A stretch of 64,000 nt of DNA from Endomychus coccineus (taxonomy: Eukaryota; Arthropoda; Insecta; Coleoptera; Endomychidae). Within the stretch, counting starts at the first letter, position 1. Every line of letters begins with the position of its first letter. Shown in pieces: positions 42,430 through 54,085 of this stretch. The translations under genes were made by a program, and so were the position numbers. A model generated the notes under the pieces. It worked only from the letters and a program-made list of their open reading frames with translations, made no database searches and was not told the origin of the DNA. The stretch lies in NCBI GenBank assembly GCA_958510875.1, contig OY294067.1, positions 201,145,982-201,209,981 on the forward strand, read 5' to 3'.

Positions 42430-43380
42430 TGTAGAATTTGTTTATGATTTGAATTCCATTTTCTGTGTGGAAAACGTGCATTTCTAAAATCAAAGAAATT
42501 TCCTTGCATATTTTATATGCATCAATTGCATTTTCGAACCCAGTTATCAGGTCATCTACATAGAAGTCTCTGGAAATGATGTTTGATGAAACTGAATATT
42601 TATTCTGGAAATCTTACGATAATTGTTCCAAAAATCTATGGCGGACTAGCTGTTCCGTTTGTAGCAGTATTCAGATTAAAAGCAGAACTAGGGAAATCTT
42701 ACGATAATTGTTCCAAATATCTATGGCGGACTGGCTGTTCCGTTTGTAGCAGTATTCAGATTAAAAGCAGATCTAGGGTAGTTTGAATCGTTCCTCCTAA
42801 CAATTCTCTGGAGATGTCTGTCATTAGGATGTATAAGGATTTGTCGGTACATCTTCGCGATGTTAGCTGTTACGACGATCGAATGCTGTCTAAATCGCAA
42901 CAAGGTAATATCTATATCATTTGGAATAGAAGGTCCTATGAATTGTCATTTATGGACCAATCTGTATCACTATGGGCCGACCTATCGGATACAACACGGA
43001 GCTTTGTTGTGAGGCTTCCTTCCTTCATTACACCGTGATCAGGTAGAAAATACGATACTTGATCTTTATCAATACATTTCATCAGAGACATGTTTCGTAT
43101 TCACATATCCTTCCATGGAATCAAAATCCCTAATTTTCAATTCTGGATTTGATTCGAACTTTTTATCTGAGTCACATAGTCGTTTGATGGCTAATGTCTT
43201 AGATTCACCTAAATGAGATGTAGAAAGTTTGAAAAGAATTCGTGCAATGAATCTACCTTCTTCGCTCATTGCTATTGTATTTTTGAAATGGTTTTCACAT
43301 TGTATGTCATCAACAGACAGACAGTGGGTTAATTCAAGAACATTCTTCAATATTCCAGAATCTTTGTAGTTGATCACTTG
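42430..43380 (-). pseudogene. BEL/Pao reverse transcriptase region
   Basis: Frame 43377-43069 reads ELTHCLSVDDIQ, SEEGRFIARILFK and LGESKTLAIKRLCDSDKKFE, the BEL pre-RT/finger block. Frame 42903-42721 reads MLRFRQHSIVVTANIAKMYR, QILIHPNDRHLQRIV and SAFNLNTATNGTASPP, the RT palm with its first catalytic Asp position changed (TANIAKM versus usual TADIxKM). The 85 bp tandem duplication follows at 42777-42608. No YxDD box found. Confidence 0.78.
42608..42777. repeat. 85 bp tandem duplication
   Basis: GAAATCTTACGATAATTGTT starts at 42608 and again at 42693; the two 85 bp units differ at only a few positions. It lies within the BEL RT region and appears recent. Confidence 0.92.
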
Positions 43381-43990
43381 AATTGTTTGGTAGATAACAA
43401 TGACTTTCCATGTTTGTGCCTTGAATGGAGCCTGAAATTACCCATCCTAGTGCTGTGCTATGCAACATAGATGAATTGTTTCTTAGCTTAACTGTTCTAT
43501 CATTAAATAAATTCCAAAACTCCCCTGCGCCTATAAGGAAATCAATTTGACTTGACATATTGAACGTCGGATCAGCAAGAGTAAGATCACTTGGGATTAA
43601 CAAAGGTTTTGGTAGGCAAAGTTTCAGTTATTTTTCGTGAGAACAGAACATGAAATCGTTGTGGCGTAGTTCCCCTGACATGTTTGTATCTTAACATTGC
43701 ATTCATGTTGCAACGAGCTTACGATATTATTAATCATAGAAATAGAATCTTGTGCCTTCGATAAATTCAAGTTCATTTTATTACTCAAATGACTGAAAAT
43801 GAAATTAGATTGTGACCCATTGTCAAGTAGAGTCTCGCATAGAGGTTTTTTACCAAAAGAATCGTATACATAGGTTGTTGCAGTGGAAAGTAGCACTTGA
43901 ACATTTTGTATAGATGACATCATTGATACATGTTGTTTTGCTATGCCGTCTTGATCCGCATCCGTGTTTGCAGAAAGTGTGTTTTGACTT
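43334..43990 (-). pseudogene. BEL/Pao protease
   Basis: Frame 43923-43624: NVQVLLSTATTYVYDSFGKK, CETLLDNGSQSNFIFSHLSN, matching the BEL protease block whose D-S-G is D-N-G here. Frame 43603-43334: LADPTFNMSSQIDFLIGAGE, FWNLFNDRTVKL and STALGWVISGSIQG, the second half. The two frames are separated by a short frameshift. Confidence 0.8.
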
Positions 43991-44329
43991 TTGTATTGAT
44001 TTATATGTAACAGACTATAATGCTTAAATTTACACTTTTTGTAAGGTCAAAATTTGCAATTTGTGGTTATGTGCTTATACGCAAGCAATTTGCACATAAG
44101 TTCAACTCTTTCACCTTTTCTATTCGCGCTCGCACTGGAGGGTTCAAAAATTCTACACAATGATAGATCAGGTGGGCTTGTTTACTGAAATTGCAACTCC
44201 GTTGCAGTTTTAATTTTGCCGTCAGAACCGTTTCCTCCTGTTAAACCGAACATCCTTTGCTACTACTGCATGTTGGCGTATTTCTAGAGTTTCGAAAATA
44301 TTTGCTGTAGCTCGTGAGAAGCTGTATAA

Positions 44330-45160
44330 ATCTTCCAATTTTGGGAATTCATTGATAATCTTCCATTTCCTCATTCTCTAGCCATACATTTATCAAGCTT
44401 GGAAGAAGATTGTTTGTGATCTGTCAAAGCTCTCAAATGTTTAGAAACATCATCATTCATAATCATCAATAATATTACGCAAACTATAAACTGACTTTTT
44501 CGTTGAAGTTCCAATAGCAAACAAAGACTTAGTGTGATTGTGAACCGATAGCATGAATTATTGTAGTGATTACATAGGAAATCTCATGCTGTCTCGTTAT
44601 TTGTTGTAGGAAATTCCAAAGATTGTATAACCTTTAACGCATCATCTTCTAGTGACGCGCGCAAATGAAGAAATTTCTGCACGTTATTCACTAATTGATT
44701 TGAATGAATGAGGAACTCAAAAGTATCCCTACACTCCAGACAATTATTGTGATTACCTTCAAACTTGGGTAGATGAATTGTTGGTAATTTACCATTCTGA
44801 AATTGTTGTAAATTGTTTCCTAGAAGTGTCGCCGAATGATTCGACAAATTTTCCAAAGAATTGCAAGATTGATTATCAGTGCTTGAGTATCTAGATGAAA
44901 TTAATCTTGTTTGAACTGATTGTGTATCAAAGATAGAACTGAATTATCGCATTCGGCATATTGTTCATTCAATACGTTCTCGTAACTCAGATACTCAATA
45001 TTGATTTGAAGCTCTACGAATTCTGCTTATAGTGTTTCAAATTCATCGTTTCTCAGGTTTGAATCAAGAATTGCTTTCTCGTTGATTGTTACGTTATTGT
45101 GAAATAAATCTTGGATCGGTTTCGGAAAATACGTAAAATTAGTAAGCTTATGCTTAATGG
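44330..45160 (-). pseudogene. BEL/Pao gag
   Basis: Frame 44856-44584: LPTIHLPKFEGNHNNCLECR, DTFEFLIHSNQLVNNVQKFL, HLRASLEDDALKVIQSLEF, the characteristic BEL/Pao gag block (LPKFxGxxxxWxxFxDxFxxxIH). Both tryptophan-type positions are altered. A zinc-knuckle region downstream is not clearly legible. Confidence 0.78.
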
Positions 45161-45714
45161 CACCTCTCTTCCTCGTTTATTCCCCCAGTTCATTGGCCAT
45201 TATGCTCGTAAATGATATAATAGACTAGCCAATAAAAAGTGTTATGCGGAATAGTGAATCAAAATAGATTATGTTACGCACGTGACATTGAAATTTTGTA
45301 TTATTGAAACTTGAACGCATTAAGTCTAAAATTGTAAAATTTCACGTTATTCTAATGAGTAATTGAACACAAAAAATAGAACTACTAAGCAATTGAATTG
45401 CTTCAAATCATGAAATTGTCAAATTGAAACAACATTCAGTACAAAGACATAGAAATATGAAATGTTACCAAACCCACGGATGCACTGGCGCCGGTTCCTC
45501 GTCTATACAGCTGCTCAACTGTAAAATCTTGCGTCTGCGTGCAGAATTTGTCCGCTATTGCACTGGTCGACTATACTTGCCTGGGATCTGATGTTATCAT
45601 ATCCACAGTAATCGTATTGATTGCAAAATTTCTGCGATTCGAATATTATTGATTTTGGCCGTCAGATGTTTTTTTTATTTTCCTAATGAATGTGAAAATC
45701 CCATTTCTCCAATC

Positions 45715-46083
45715 AGAAAATATGAGTCAACCCCCTCGTTTTACAGATGACTCTGGCACGTTATCTGAATTGAATAAATCTTTGTATGGATTATAACAAT
45801 TGCCACGTTGTTGGTATAAACATTTGACTGTGTGATGATGAAGAAATTTTTTTGCAGAAGTGAATCAGATGACTGTCTTTATATCAAAATTTTCAAGGAT
45901 ATCACTTCACATTTTTCAGTCTTTGTGGATGATATGTTTCTGGTGAGAAATCATACTTATGAAATGAATGAAATAAAAAATATGTTCAACAACTATTTCA
46001 AAATGAAATATTTGGTGTATACAATAACATTTTTCTGGAAATTGAAATCATTCATTATGTATAGTCAATTGATTGAAATAATT
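45715..46083 (+). pseudogene. copia reverse transcriptase, interrupted
   Basis: Plus-strand: QPPRFTDDSGTLSELNKSLY then GL, stop, QLPRCWYKHL; then KFFCRSESDDCLYIKIF, HFSVFVDDMFLVRNHTYEMN, EIKNMFNNYFKMKYL and IMYSQLIEIINK. VDD is the catalytic box. The gene stops at 46083, where a LINE is inserted, and resumes at ~51000. Confidence 0.85.
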
Positions 46084-46427
46084 AATAAATAAATAAATAA
46101 ATATTTATTTGTAACTAAATGTGTTCATAAAGGACAATTTAAGATATATTCATAATATTACAAATAAAGAAAGGAACCACTTGAGCATTACATGTAATGC
46201 TTGAACGTGGTTTTATACAAAATAATGTAAAATATAAATTTGACAAAATATCAAAACAATAGCATATTGTTATTAATAGTATATATAAATGTAAATCTAA
46301 AAAAAAATGTAAAAATAAATTTGGATTCGTATATCAACATTCTACAAACAAATAATAAGCCATAACTAATAAAATAGAGTAACAAAAGGTTGGCATATAT
46401 AGGAACAATTTATGAAAACAATTATAT

Positions 46428-49355
46428 TTATGCATTTTTCGAATCTATAATATTATTTATCAATTCACGAGAAGTATTTAGTAATAATTTCTTACATTCC
46501 CGTTTAAATGATAGATTTTGTTTGAGTAATTTGATTTCAACGGGCATATAATTGTATATTTTAACAGACAGGAATTCAAAAGATCTTTGTCCAATGGTTT
46601 TAGAAATTTTATTAAGAGGTAAGTTATTATTTCGTAACCTATATTCATGACCAGGATTTGTGAGTACTTTTTCAGTGTGGCATTTCAATGCTAAACATGC
46701 GAAATAGTGTTGTCTAATATCAAGCATTTCTATTTCTTTAAATAGATCGTTACTAGGAAATCTATTGTTTTTGTTGAAAATAAGCTTTAAAATTCGTTTT
46801 TGGATTATATCCAAAGTTTTCAAGTAAGTTTTGGAGACTCCACCCCTACTATACCATAAATAAGGTGCGTTTCTACTAGTGCATGATACAATATTTTAAG
46901 CTGATTGCGATTTAATATTTGTTTCAGGTTCCTAAAAGTATATAATATGTATCTTAGCTTTCGTACAACGTAATTTATATGAACATCCCACCGTAAGTGA
47001 CTGTCTATATACACACCCAAATATTTGACCTTTAGTGCCGCTTGAATAGAAATATTTTTATCTACACCTTGTATTTCTAGAGTATCAAATATAGGTAGAT
47101 TATTTTTATATGATGCAAAGGGAAGAAATGTAGTTTTATCAAAGTTAATAGTTAACAGTTTATTGTCAAACCATTTTTTTATTTCTATTAAGTCCTTCTC
47201 TACTATAGATTTCAATGCTAACCATGTAGTTCCCTCAAAGAAAATGGCGGTTTCATCAGCAAAACTAATGATATATCCACTGATATCTACATTGAATAAA
47301 TTGTTCAGATATATAATAAACAATAGTGGTCCTAATACAGTGCCTTGAGGAACACCGCAAGTTAGGATTTCAAAATTACTTAAGGTATTGTTTATGTTGA
47401 CACATTGTTGCCTATTTGTTAAGTAACTTTTTAATAGTGATAGGGGCGTATTTCTGATACCTACATCATCTAAACAATCAAATAATTTTTGATGGCAAAC
47501 AGTGTCGAAGGCTTTCGCTAAATCAATAAACACACAAATCGCAGGTTTTCTGTTATCCAGTGCTTTGTATATTTTTGCAGTTAACTCAGCTATTGCATGT
47601 TGTGTTGACTTTTTTTCTTGGAAGCCAAATTGATTTGCGGATAATATTTTATACTTTGTTAAGAATTTAGACAGCCTTGTTTTGAGAGCAATTTCAAAGA
47701 CCTTTGTAAATGATGTAATTAATGATATTGGCCTGTAGTTTGTTGGGTCCATGTCATCACCTGCCTTGAAAATGGGTTTCACCACCGATTTTTTAAATGA
47801 AGTTGGACAAATGCCTTGTTGAAAAATTTGATTTATTACATGAGACAGAGGTTCTGCAATATGGTGTGCTATTCGGTTTAGAGTATCAGCTTCTATATTA
47901 TCTATTCCTGGCGCCTTGTTTCTTCTCAAGTTTTTATTAATTGACATTATTTCAATTGAGTCTCTTTCTGCTAACACAATGGAGTTTTTATTTATCGTTT
48001 TCTTTTCTTTATGGTTTATAGTTGGCTTTATTTTAGAACTTAAAACGTTTTCCCATATTTGTAAAAATTTCATTGAATTTATTGCTTATGTCTTTTGTGT
48101 TCTCCAATATATTATTTTCACTATTTATTTGCACTTTCTGATTTTTTATGTTACTATTATTTTTTATTTCATTTACAACTTTCCATAGTGTAGTAGAACA
48201 ATTTGCGTTTTTGTTTATTTGCATTTTGTAATAATTGTTTTTGGATTTTTTTAATAGATTATTTACTTTGTTTCTGAGTTTGCTGTATTCAGATTTTAAT
48301 TCCAAATTATTTTTATTTTTTTGAAATTGCTTGTACATTTTATTCTTTTTGTCTACAATTGATACGAGCTCATTTGTTATCCAGCATGACCTTTTTTTTA
48401 CTTTAATTGCTATTATCTTAGTATGTTTTTTTATTGAATAAGTAATCGTATTTAAGAAGTTATTTGTCAAATCTTCAACATTTATATCCGTATGTATTTG
48501 ATTCCAGTCATACGAAGCAAGATTTTCATTTAGCTTTTCAAAATTTATAATTTTTATAAGCCTATTTTTTGGTTTGCTTTCAATTTTCTTACTTATCACA
48601 ATTTGTGCTGCTATTGTATAATGGTCTGTGATGTTTGTTTGTATTATTAAGGGTAATGTTGTTTGTTCAATATTTGGATTACTTTTGAGGAAAATATGAT
48701 CAATGCATGAAGAGGTATTTTCTTGAACTCTTGTCGCCTTATTTATTAGTGATGTGAATCCGTTTAAAGCCATTATATCAAGGTAATTTGAAGAGTGCTC
48801 AAAATTTTTCATTAAGTTTATGTTTATGTCACCAATTATTAAATTAATATTAGAATTTAGGGGAAAATTTTTCAAATAGTTCTCTAATTCGATATTGAAT
48901 ATGTTCGGGTTGTTTGATGGTGATCGATATATAGCAAGTAATGTTAAATTCTGCAGCGCGAAATTTATATTTAATCTTATTGCGGAAGTATATCCAATTG
49001 ACTCTATTTTATAAGAATAATTATTGATACCTTGTCGTAAATAAATCGCGACGCCGTCACTTTTGTTATAGTTACCTCCACTGTAAAATAGATTATAACC
49101 TGAGATCTGGTACAAATTGATGTTAGGTATACGCCATGTTTCAGACACAACTATACAATGTATATTGTTATCAAATTGTTTTAAAGAGATTTCCATCTCA
49201 TCAAAATGTTTAGCCAGACTCCTTATATTACTATGTACTACTGTAAAGTGTTCGTATTGATTATTTATGCCTAGTACTAATTTAGCTTGGTGAATGTTTT
49301 CTACAATTTCTGTCTTTATACTATTATCTCCAAAACATTTGATATACGGATCCAT
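46428..49355 (-). pseudogene. LINE ORF2: APE endonuclease and reverse transcriptase
   Basis: Three overlapping frames (49355-48033, 48073-46820, 46823-46428) form one protein of ~970 residues with two frameshifts, at ~48045 and ~46845. Endonuclease motifs: HSNIRSLAKHF, VVSETW, LLAIYRSPS, LIIGDININL, SCIDHIFL, TDHYTIAAQ. RT motifs: NYRPISLITSFTKVFE, FIDLAKAFDTVCH, GVPQGTVLGPLLFIIYLNNL, then FADETAIFF, where the second Asp of the universal YADD/FADD box is Glu. The ending (KTLDIIQKRILKLIF) is complete. The frameshifts and changed active site mean it is dead. Confidence 0.92.
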
Positions 49356-49802
49356 TTTGGTTAATCATTAAATTTAATACACTCTATATTTAATTCTATT
49401 ATTTTATATTTCTAAGACTCTTATTATATAAGAAAAATGACAAACAATTAATTCTAACTTTATCTAATATTAGTAATAATTTATATTATGTTCGTTATTC
49501 TATGTATTGTAGTTTTGCACTTTTCATTTATGCAACTTATGAGGAACTACATTTCAATCACAACAAGAAAAACATTATTATCTATTTTTCACAAGTGAAT
49601 CTAGAAATTACAATAATTAAATTGCAATATTTAATATTTCATGTATTAATTAACGTAATTGAATAATTCTATTTGAATAATATTCCTTTATAAATTATAA
49701 GTTTCTTATTCTATTTGGAATGTAAAATTTTTAATTTCATTTACACAATTAATATTATGACATTTGTAACTTTTATTAATACAGAAGTAAAAAAGAACTT
49801 TA

Positions 49803-50684
49803 TTAACCTCCCTTTGATTTTTGAGTAGGTGGATTTTTATCGACTACAGATCTTGTTCTAGTTCGAATAACCGTATGTTTCAAATTATTTAGGTTTTTAG
49901 TTTCAGAGTTTTTAGTTTGTGATATAATTGGCGTATTGTCTCTATCGGCACCTGAATTATGATGTTCTTCGTTTTCCTGTGATAGTTGTCTCAGATTTGG
50001 AGTAGCCGGCGCACTCTTGGATGTTTCAGTTTGATCTATGTTAAAAACATCTTCATCATTTTCAAAGTCAAGATCTTGTTCAATTAATTGCTGAATCGAG
50101 TATATTTCTTCATTTACAAATAATTTGTTGTTCTTGATGTAGGCTTTTTGATTTTTTTCTTTGGCTAGTTTTTGATGCTTTCTTAAAATTTTCTGTTCTT
50201 TTCTTTCCTTGAAACTTAAGTCCTTATTTATATAAATATTTGTATTTTTTAGTTTTTTGCAGTTTTTAAGAACCTTCTGCTTGGTTAAGAATGACACAAA
50301 TTCAATTATAATTCTGGCGTCTCCGTTCTTACTTGAATTTTTGTATATATTATTTATATGGTCTTCACGTATTTCGAGTTCTAACAGCTCATTAATTTTA
50401 TTAAGAGTTATTGACAGTAAGCTTTCTTCTTTTTCAATTTGTAAACCAAAAACAACTAAGCTATTTTTGCGATTTTTCGATTCTAATATTTCTATTTTGG
50501 TTTTCAGCGATTCGATTTCCTGATATTGTTGTTCATATTTTAATATGTTATTATTTATTTCTTTTATTTCCTTGTGAAGTGTTGAACATTTTTCATCAAA
50601 GTACTTTTTGATATCTTCAAAGGAAGCTTGCATAATTGTAATTAGTCCTATGTATGTTACTGAATGTATAATACAGAAATGCAA
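49803..50684 (-). CDS. LINE ORF1 protein
   Basis: Open frame of 293 codons; an internal ATG ~19 codons in (MQASFEDIKKYF) is an equally good start. A coiled coil spans about residues 25-70 (KEINNNILKYEQQYQEIES), followed by an RRM-like start (NSLVVFGLQIEKEESLLS), a basic block (LSFKERKEQKILRKHQKLA) and a C-terminal tail with SKSAPATPNLRQL. ORF1 proteins coat LINE RNA. No zinc knuckle. It is unbroken, unlike the ORF2 beside it. Confidence 0.85.
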   Translation of the reverse strand: MHFCIIHSVTYIGLITIMQASFEDIKKYFDEKCSTLHKEIKEINNNILKYEQQYQEIESLKTKIEILESKNRKNSLVVFGLQIEKEESLLSITLNKINELLELEIREDHINNIYKNSSKNGDARIIIEFVSFLTKQKVLKNCKKLKNTNIYINKDLSFKERKEQKILRKHQKLAKEKNQKAYIKNNKLFVNEEIYSIQQLIEQDLDFENDEDVFNIDQTETSKSAPATPNLRQLSQENEEHHNSGADRDNTPIISQTKNSETKNLNNLKHTVIRTRTRSVVDKNPPTQKSKGG

Positions 50685-50999
50685 TGTCGAGGTTTCCGAT
50701 CAGATGGTCGACAGGGTCATCCAATGTTTACAATCTTATCGGTCTAGCTAGCATTTCTTACTGCTTATCAATAGATTTGCCTTGATATCATATGCTTAAC
50801 GGTTTTAATTTCATTAACAAACTATTTATCTGCACTTACTTGCCGTTTATCCAATTGTAATATAACTTAACTTTATAAATTCACTTCTAGCATATTATCA
50901 CTATCAGAGAAGAACTAGTAATTAATTTGTAACTTATTACACAATTTGAACGGATTTAGCAGGAGCAAAATTTATTCGACTTACTTTCTTCGTTCAGTC

Positions 51000-51450
51000 A
51001 TCACATTACCAAACTTCTTCAAAAATTTGATATGTTACTGCAAAAACTCCAATTGAGTTTAATTTCAGATTTGCAAACGAAATAAGGCCGTAACAAAATA
51101 TCCTCATGAAGATGTTGGATGTTCAATGTATTCGATTGTGGATTCAAGACCTGATTTCTACTACGGGGTCAATTTCCCAATTTAATGAATTATTTTGAAT
51201 AAAAAATGGAACAAACTGAAACTATTACTTTTCTGTACTGGTGTATATTCTTTTAAGATCTTGATTATCTGCTATTCAATATCGTCTCTATTCATTTGAA
51301 AACGATATATTCAAATTTTATGGTTTTTTAGTTTTTATAGGTTTAGCTTGTATTTGTAGCTCATCAATAAAGTAATGGGTAGTCTTGGAAGCGATAATGT
51401 CGGAGGGAAATATGATAAGTGTAGATTTCTCATTTTGAACTTGAATAAAA
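51000..51450 (+). pseudogene. copia RT end and RNase H start, after LINE
   Basis: Readable pieces: TKLLQKFDML (~51010), KTPIEFNFRFANE (~51040), KYPHEDVGCSMYSIVDSRPD then FYYGVNF (51095-51180), and LGSDNVGGKYDKCRFLILNL (~51385). They match copia segments YIEKLLxKFxM, KTPIE, Y-R-E-x-I-G-x-L-M-Y...TRPD and the RNase H D-x-D-W-A-G-D-x-x-x-R-K-S. So copia continues here beyond the LINE, then is cut by the next LINE at ~51460. Confidence 0.75.
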
Positions 51451-51459
51451 AAAACTATT

Positions 51460-52200
51460 AAAATTATTTTGTCTTATGCAGACGATACAGTTGTAATATG
51501 TGAGGGCGCAACCTGGAACGAGGCTTGGGATAGAGCACAATCAGCTATGAATAATATAAAAAATTGGTTGGATGCAAACAATTTGAAATTGAACATTTCC
51601 AAAACTAAATTTATAGCATTTTCGCCAACGAAAGCAGGACAGCCACCCATCTTGGAACCCTTAAAAATAGAAAACTCCACAGATGTAATTGATCAATCAG
51701 ATTCTATAAAGTATTTGGGAATATTTTTTGACAAATATCTTAAATGGGAAAACCATATTGATTTTCTATCAAAAAAATCAAAAAAACTCATATACAGATT
51801 TTATTCCCTCAGAAGCATACTAAATAAGAAAAATTTATTGACTATTTATAACAGTTTGGTTGTATCAATCTTATTTTACGGTGTGAATGTTTGGAGCTCT
51901 GCATATAATTACTCCTTGAAACCATTACAAATTATACAAAATTATGTGATTAGAATAATTTTTTCGATCCCCTCAAGGACAAGCATTATTTATACAAGAA
52001 TTATTACTAAATATCAAAAGTCTATATATGTTCCCAGTAATCCAATCAATACATAAACAAAGTAATACTGCAAGACTAAATCATGAATGAAATGTTGGCA
52101 CAGCACGAGATTTTCTCAAGTGCCACAGATACATGTAAAATTATAAATGTAATTTGAAAATAATTTGAAATAAACTGAACTTGAAATAAACTAGACTGAA
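51460..52200 (+). mobile_element. 5'-truncated LINE
   Basis: Plus-strand 3' part of a LINE, starting inside RT (ILSYADDTVV) and ending with a tail rich in TGAAATAAACT around 52165-52200. It is different in sequence from the LINE at 46-51 kb. Truncation at the 5' end is typical of target-primed insertion. Confidence 0.85.
51469..52056 (+). pseudogene. LINE RT palm/thumb fragment
   Basis: SYADDTVVICEGATWNEAWD gives an intact YADD box; then NLKLNISKTKFIAFSP, SIKYLGIFFDKYLKWENHID, IYRFYSLRSILNKKNLLTIY and SILFYGVNVWSS follow as in Jockey/CR1 RTs. Near 51985 the frame shifts; the other frame continues ALFIQELLLNIKSLYMFPVI to a stop at 52096. The coding end is otherwise normal. Confidence 0.85.
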
Positions 52201-52239
52201 CTAGTTATTTGATATAAGCCCACAATGAATTTTCATCAC

Positions 52240-53205
52240 CCAATGGCGGATTCTATTCAATCTTCATTTTGACTCATAGAATTTATTGTTAGGTCTTCTG
52301 AATCAAAATCGTTTATTGTCCTTGTATATTCTTCATCGTCTAATATTTGCATTATAGGATATGTCAATCCATCGTCTATTCTATCAAGCTCGTCTTCATC
52401 GAAACTCTAGACAGAATGCCTGCGTATGTATTTATACTGCCTCTTTTATAAACTAGTTCATAGTAATATATCTTATCGTAGGTAGCCACGATAGTGGTCT
52501 ATAATATGGATAGGAACTTTCCTCTCATACAAGTATGGTCGAAATTATTTGATGGCCCATACTACGTCTGATAGTTCTTCCTATTGTGCTGCATTCTTGA
52601 TCCGATCCAATCGAATTTCTCCAGGCATGACATACTTAGAGATCTATCGGGTTCTATATATCCTTGTGATGTGACGGCTCCAATGAATACGTTTTATCCG
52701 TCTGGCGTAACTATAAAATATCTTATACTGTCTACGTATTGAAATTCATGGTCATTTGTCAGTATATTATATCGACATATACATATGAACTGCGCGTGGC
52801 AATGATAAGCGCGGCTAGTGCAGGCGAGAGAAAGGAAAAATGAAAAGGCCGGCTCGGGACGTAAACATACTAGCTACAGTACACAGCGGTCAATAGAAAC
52901 GCGATAGAGCCGGCCTCTTCGTTTTCCCTCTCTCTCGCCTGAACTAGCCGCGCTTATCATTGCCACGAGCAGTCCATATGTATATGTCGATGGTATATTA
53001 ACACCTGCTGAAACCGTCCATGCAGTTCATATTGTCTTCTATCTTACTGCCCTTTCCAAACACATAATTTTGGCATAATCTTTTGTAAATTTTCGGTTAT
53101 ATCCTGTTATACCTAGAAATCTTGATTCTTCTATATTTTTGTGTGCTGCAACTTGTATCACAGCGTCTATATTATAAGAATTGAGCTTCTTGTTCCAAAA
53201 ATCAT
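52240..53205 (-). pseudogene. gypsy RT/RNase H remnant
   Basis: Reverse-complement blocks: DAVIQVAAHKNIEESRFLGI then TGYNRKFTKDYAKI (53150-53050), YVDSIRYFIVTPDG, stop, NVFIGAVTSQGYIEPDRSLS (RNase H start), EELSDVVWAIK, stop, FRPYLYERK, and YYELVYKRGSINTYAGILSR. They match gypsy FLGLxGYYRKFIKDFAKI, DASxxxIGAVLSQ, EKELLAIVWAIKHFRPYLYG and IYKxGKxNxxADALSR. A MITE sits in the middle. Confidence 0.8.
52770..52992. mobile_element. MITE copy 2 (223 bp)
   Basis: Ends TATCGACATATACATATGAA and mirrored CATATGTATATGTCGATG; arms include GCGTGGCAATGATAAGCGCG. A perfect 8 bp duplication GTATATTA flanks it (52762-52769, 52993-53000). It shares the core GGCTCGGGACGTAAACATAC with copy 1 but lacks the CTAATACTGTCTTTATCTAT block. 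It is inserted into the gypsy remnant. Confidence 0.93.
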
Positions 53206-53213
53206 ATTCATCT

Positions 53214-53330
53214 AGCTGCCACGTTGGTATAAACATTTGGCTGTGTGATGTTGAGAGAAAATGTTCGCAGTAATGAATCAGGTTATTATTTTCATATCAA
53301 AATTTTTGAGAATGTATATGAATCTCAAAG
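53214..53330 (+). pseudogene. copia RT fragment, second copy
   Basis: CTGCCACGTTGGTATAAACA and TTTGGCTGTGTGATG followed by GAATCAGGTTATTATTTTCA matches 45798-45900 at roughly 75-80% by eye (LPRWYKHL, then ESGYYFHIKIFE). A short separate fragment with no VDD part. Confidence 0.65.
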
Positions 53331-53839
53331 TACACATTAAATCGGTTCAATATTCAACAGCGAATTTATGTTAACTTGAAACTGCTTTAATTCATATTTC
53401 AACATAATCGTTCAACAATAACAAAAAACACTTATTAGAGTAAACTTAAGCCCTTAAATAATGATATGACATCATACTTGTTAACTTTCACAACCAATTG
53501 ATTCACTTCAACAATTTCCCTAAGTAGGTGCCGTGCTATCTCCGTCAAATCAGGTATATTTAATTCGCACAGTTGGCATCACATTACAGACCTGCTGATA
53601 TAATCTGTACATTCATTGAATCAACTTCATACTTCATTATATGGTTGTGAATCGTGAATCTAATTTTTTTTCAAAATTACTGAAGCGTAATAGAATCGCA
53701 TTCCCAGGAATGCGATTCTACTAAATATATACATTCACACGTCGTGTGCTGTGTAAATTGTGAAACGTGTACGTACCTACTTCATTTAACATGAGTATAT
53801 AAAACTCAAAAATGGAGGTGTGAGTGTGGTGACTAACAG

Positions 53840-54085
53840 TGTTGTTATCTATCACTGTATACTTTATTTATGATCTAGATTGTTTTATATTCGTTATCCT
53901 ATAGTGAGCTGAATTCCATTGTCTTGGTTACTGATAACTATTGATTTCGGATGTATGTATTTTACATTATTATCCACTCCATAATTTGTTCACTCCTTGG
54001 TTCACATTGAATCTCAATGAAAGATCTTCTCTGTATTAGATTATCGTTTGATAGCATAACAGAGCCTCATGGCTATCCAATATTT
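53840..54085 (+). repeat. LTR-like copy 1 with PBS-like sequence
   Basis: Contains ATCTATCACTGTATACTT, GATTGTTTTATATTCG, CATTGTCTTGGTTACTGATA, ACATTGAATCTCAATGAAAG. A TATA-like GTATATAAAACTC lies at 53795. It is followed by ATATTTGGTGACCCCGAGAA (54083-54105), typical of an LTR end and primer-binding site. It matches 55085-55280 with moderate divergence. Confidence 0.6.

Larger units (their letters stand above)
38860..45160 (-). mobile_element. BEL/Pao LTR element, decayed
   Basis: Minus-strand order: gag (44856), protease (43923), RT (43377-42720), RNase H (41760-41282), integrase (41070-40080), then a second copy of the integrase part (39860-38870). Every block has BEL/Pao-specific wording. 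A MITE sits in the RT-RNase H interval, and an 85 bp tandem duplication lies at 42608-42777. LTRs were not identified. Confidence 0.85.
46083..50990 (-). mobile_element. Nearly full-length LINE (Jockey/CR1-like)
   Basis: A ~4.9 kb minus-strand element with ORF1 (50684-49803), a 447 bp gap, ORF2 (49355-46428) and a 3' tail of ATTT repeats at 46083-46110. It sits inside copia RT/RNase H; copia sequence flanks both sides. The 5' boundary (50700-51000) is inferred from where copia resumes. Same family as 1-1171. Confidence 0.88.
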
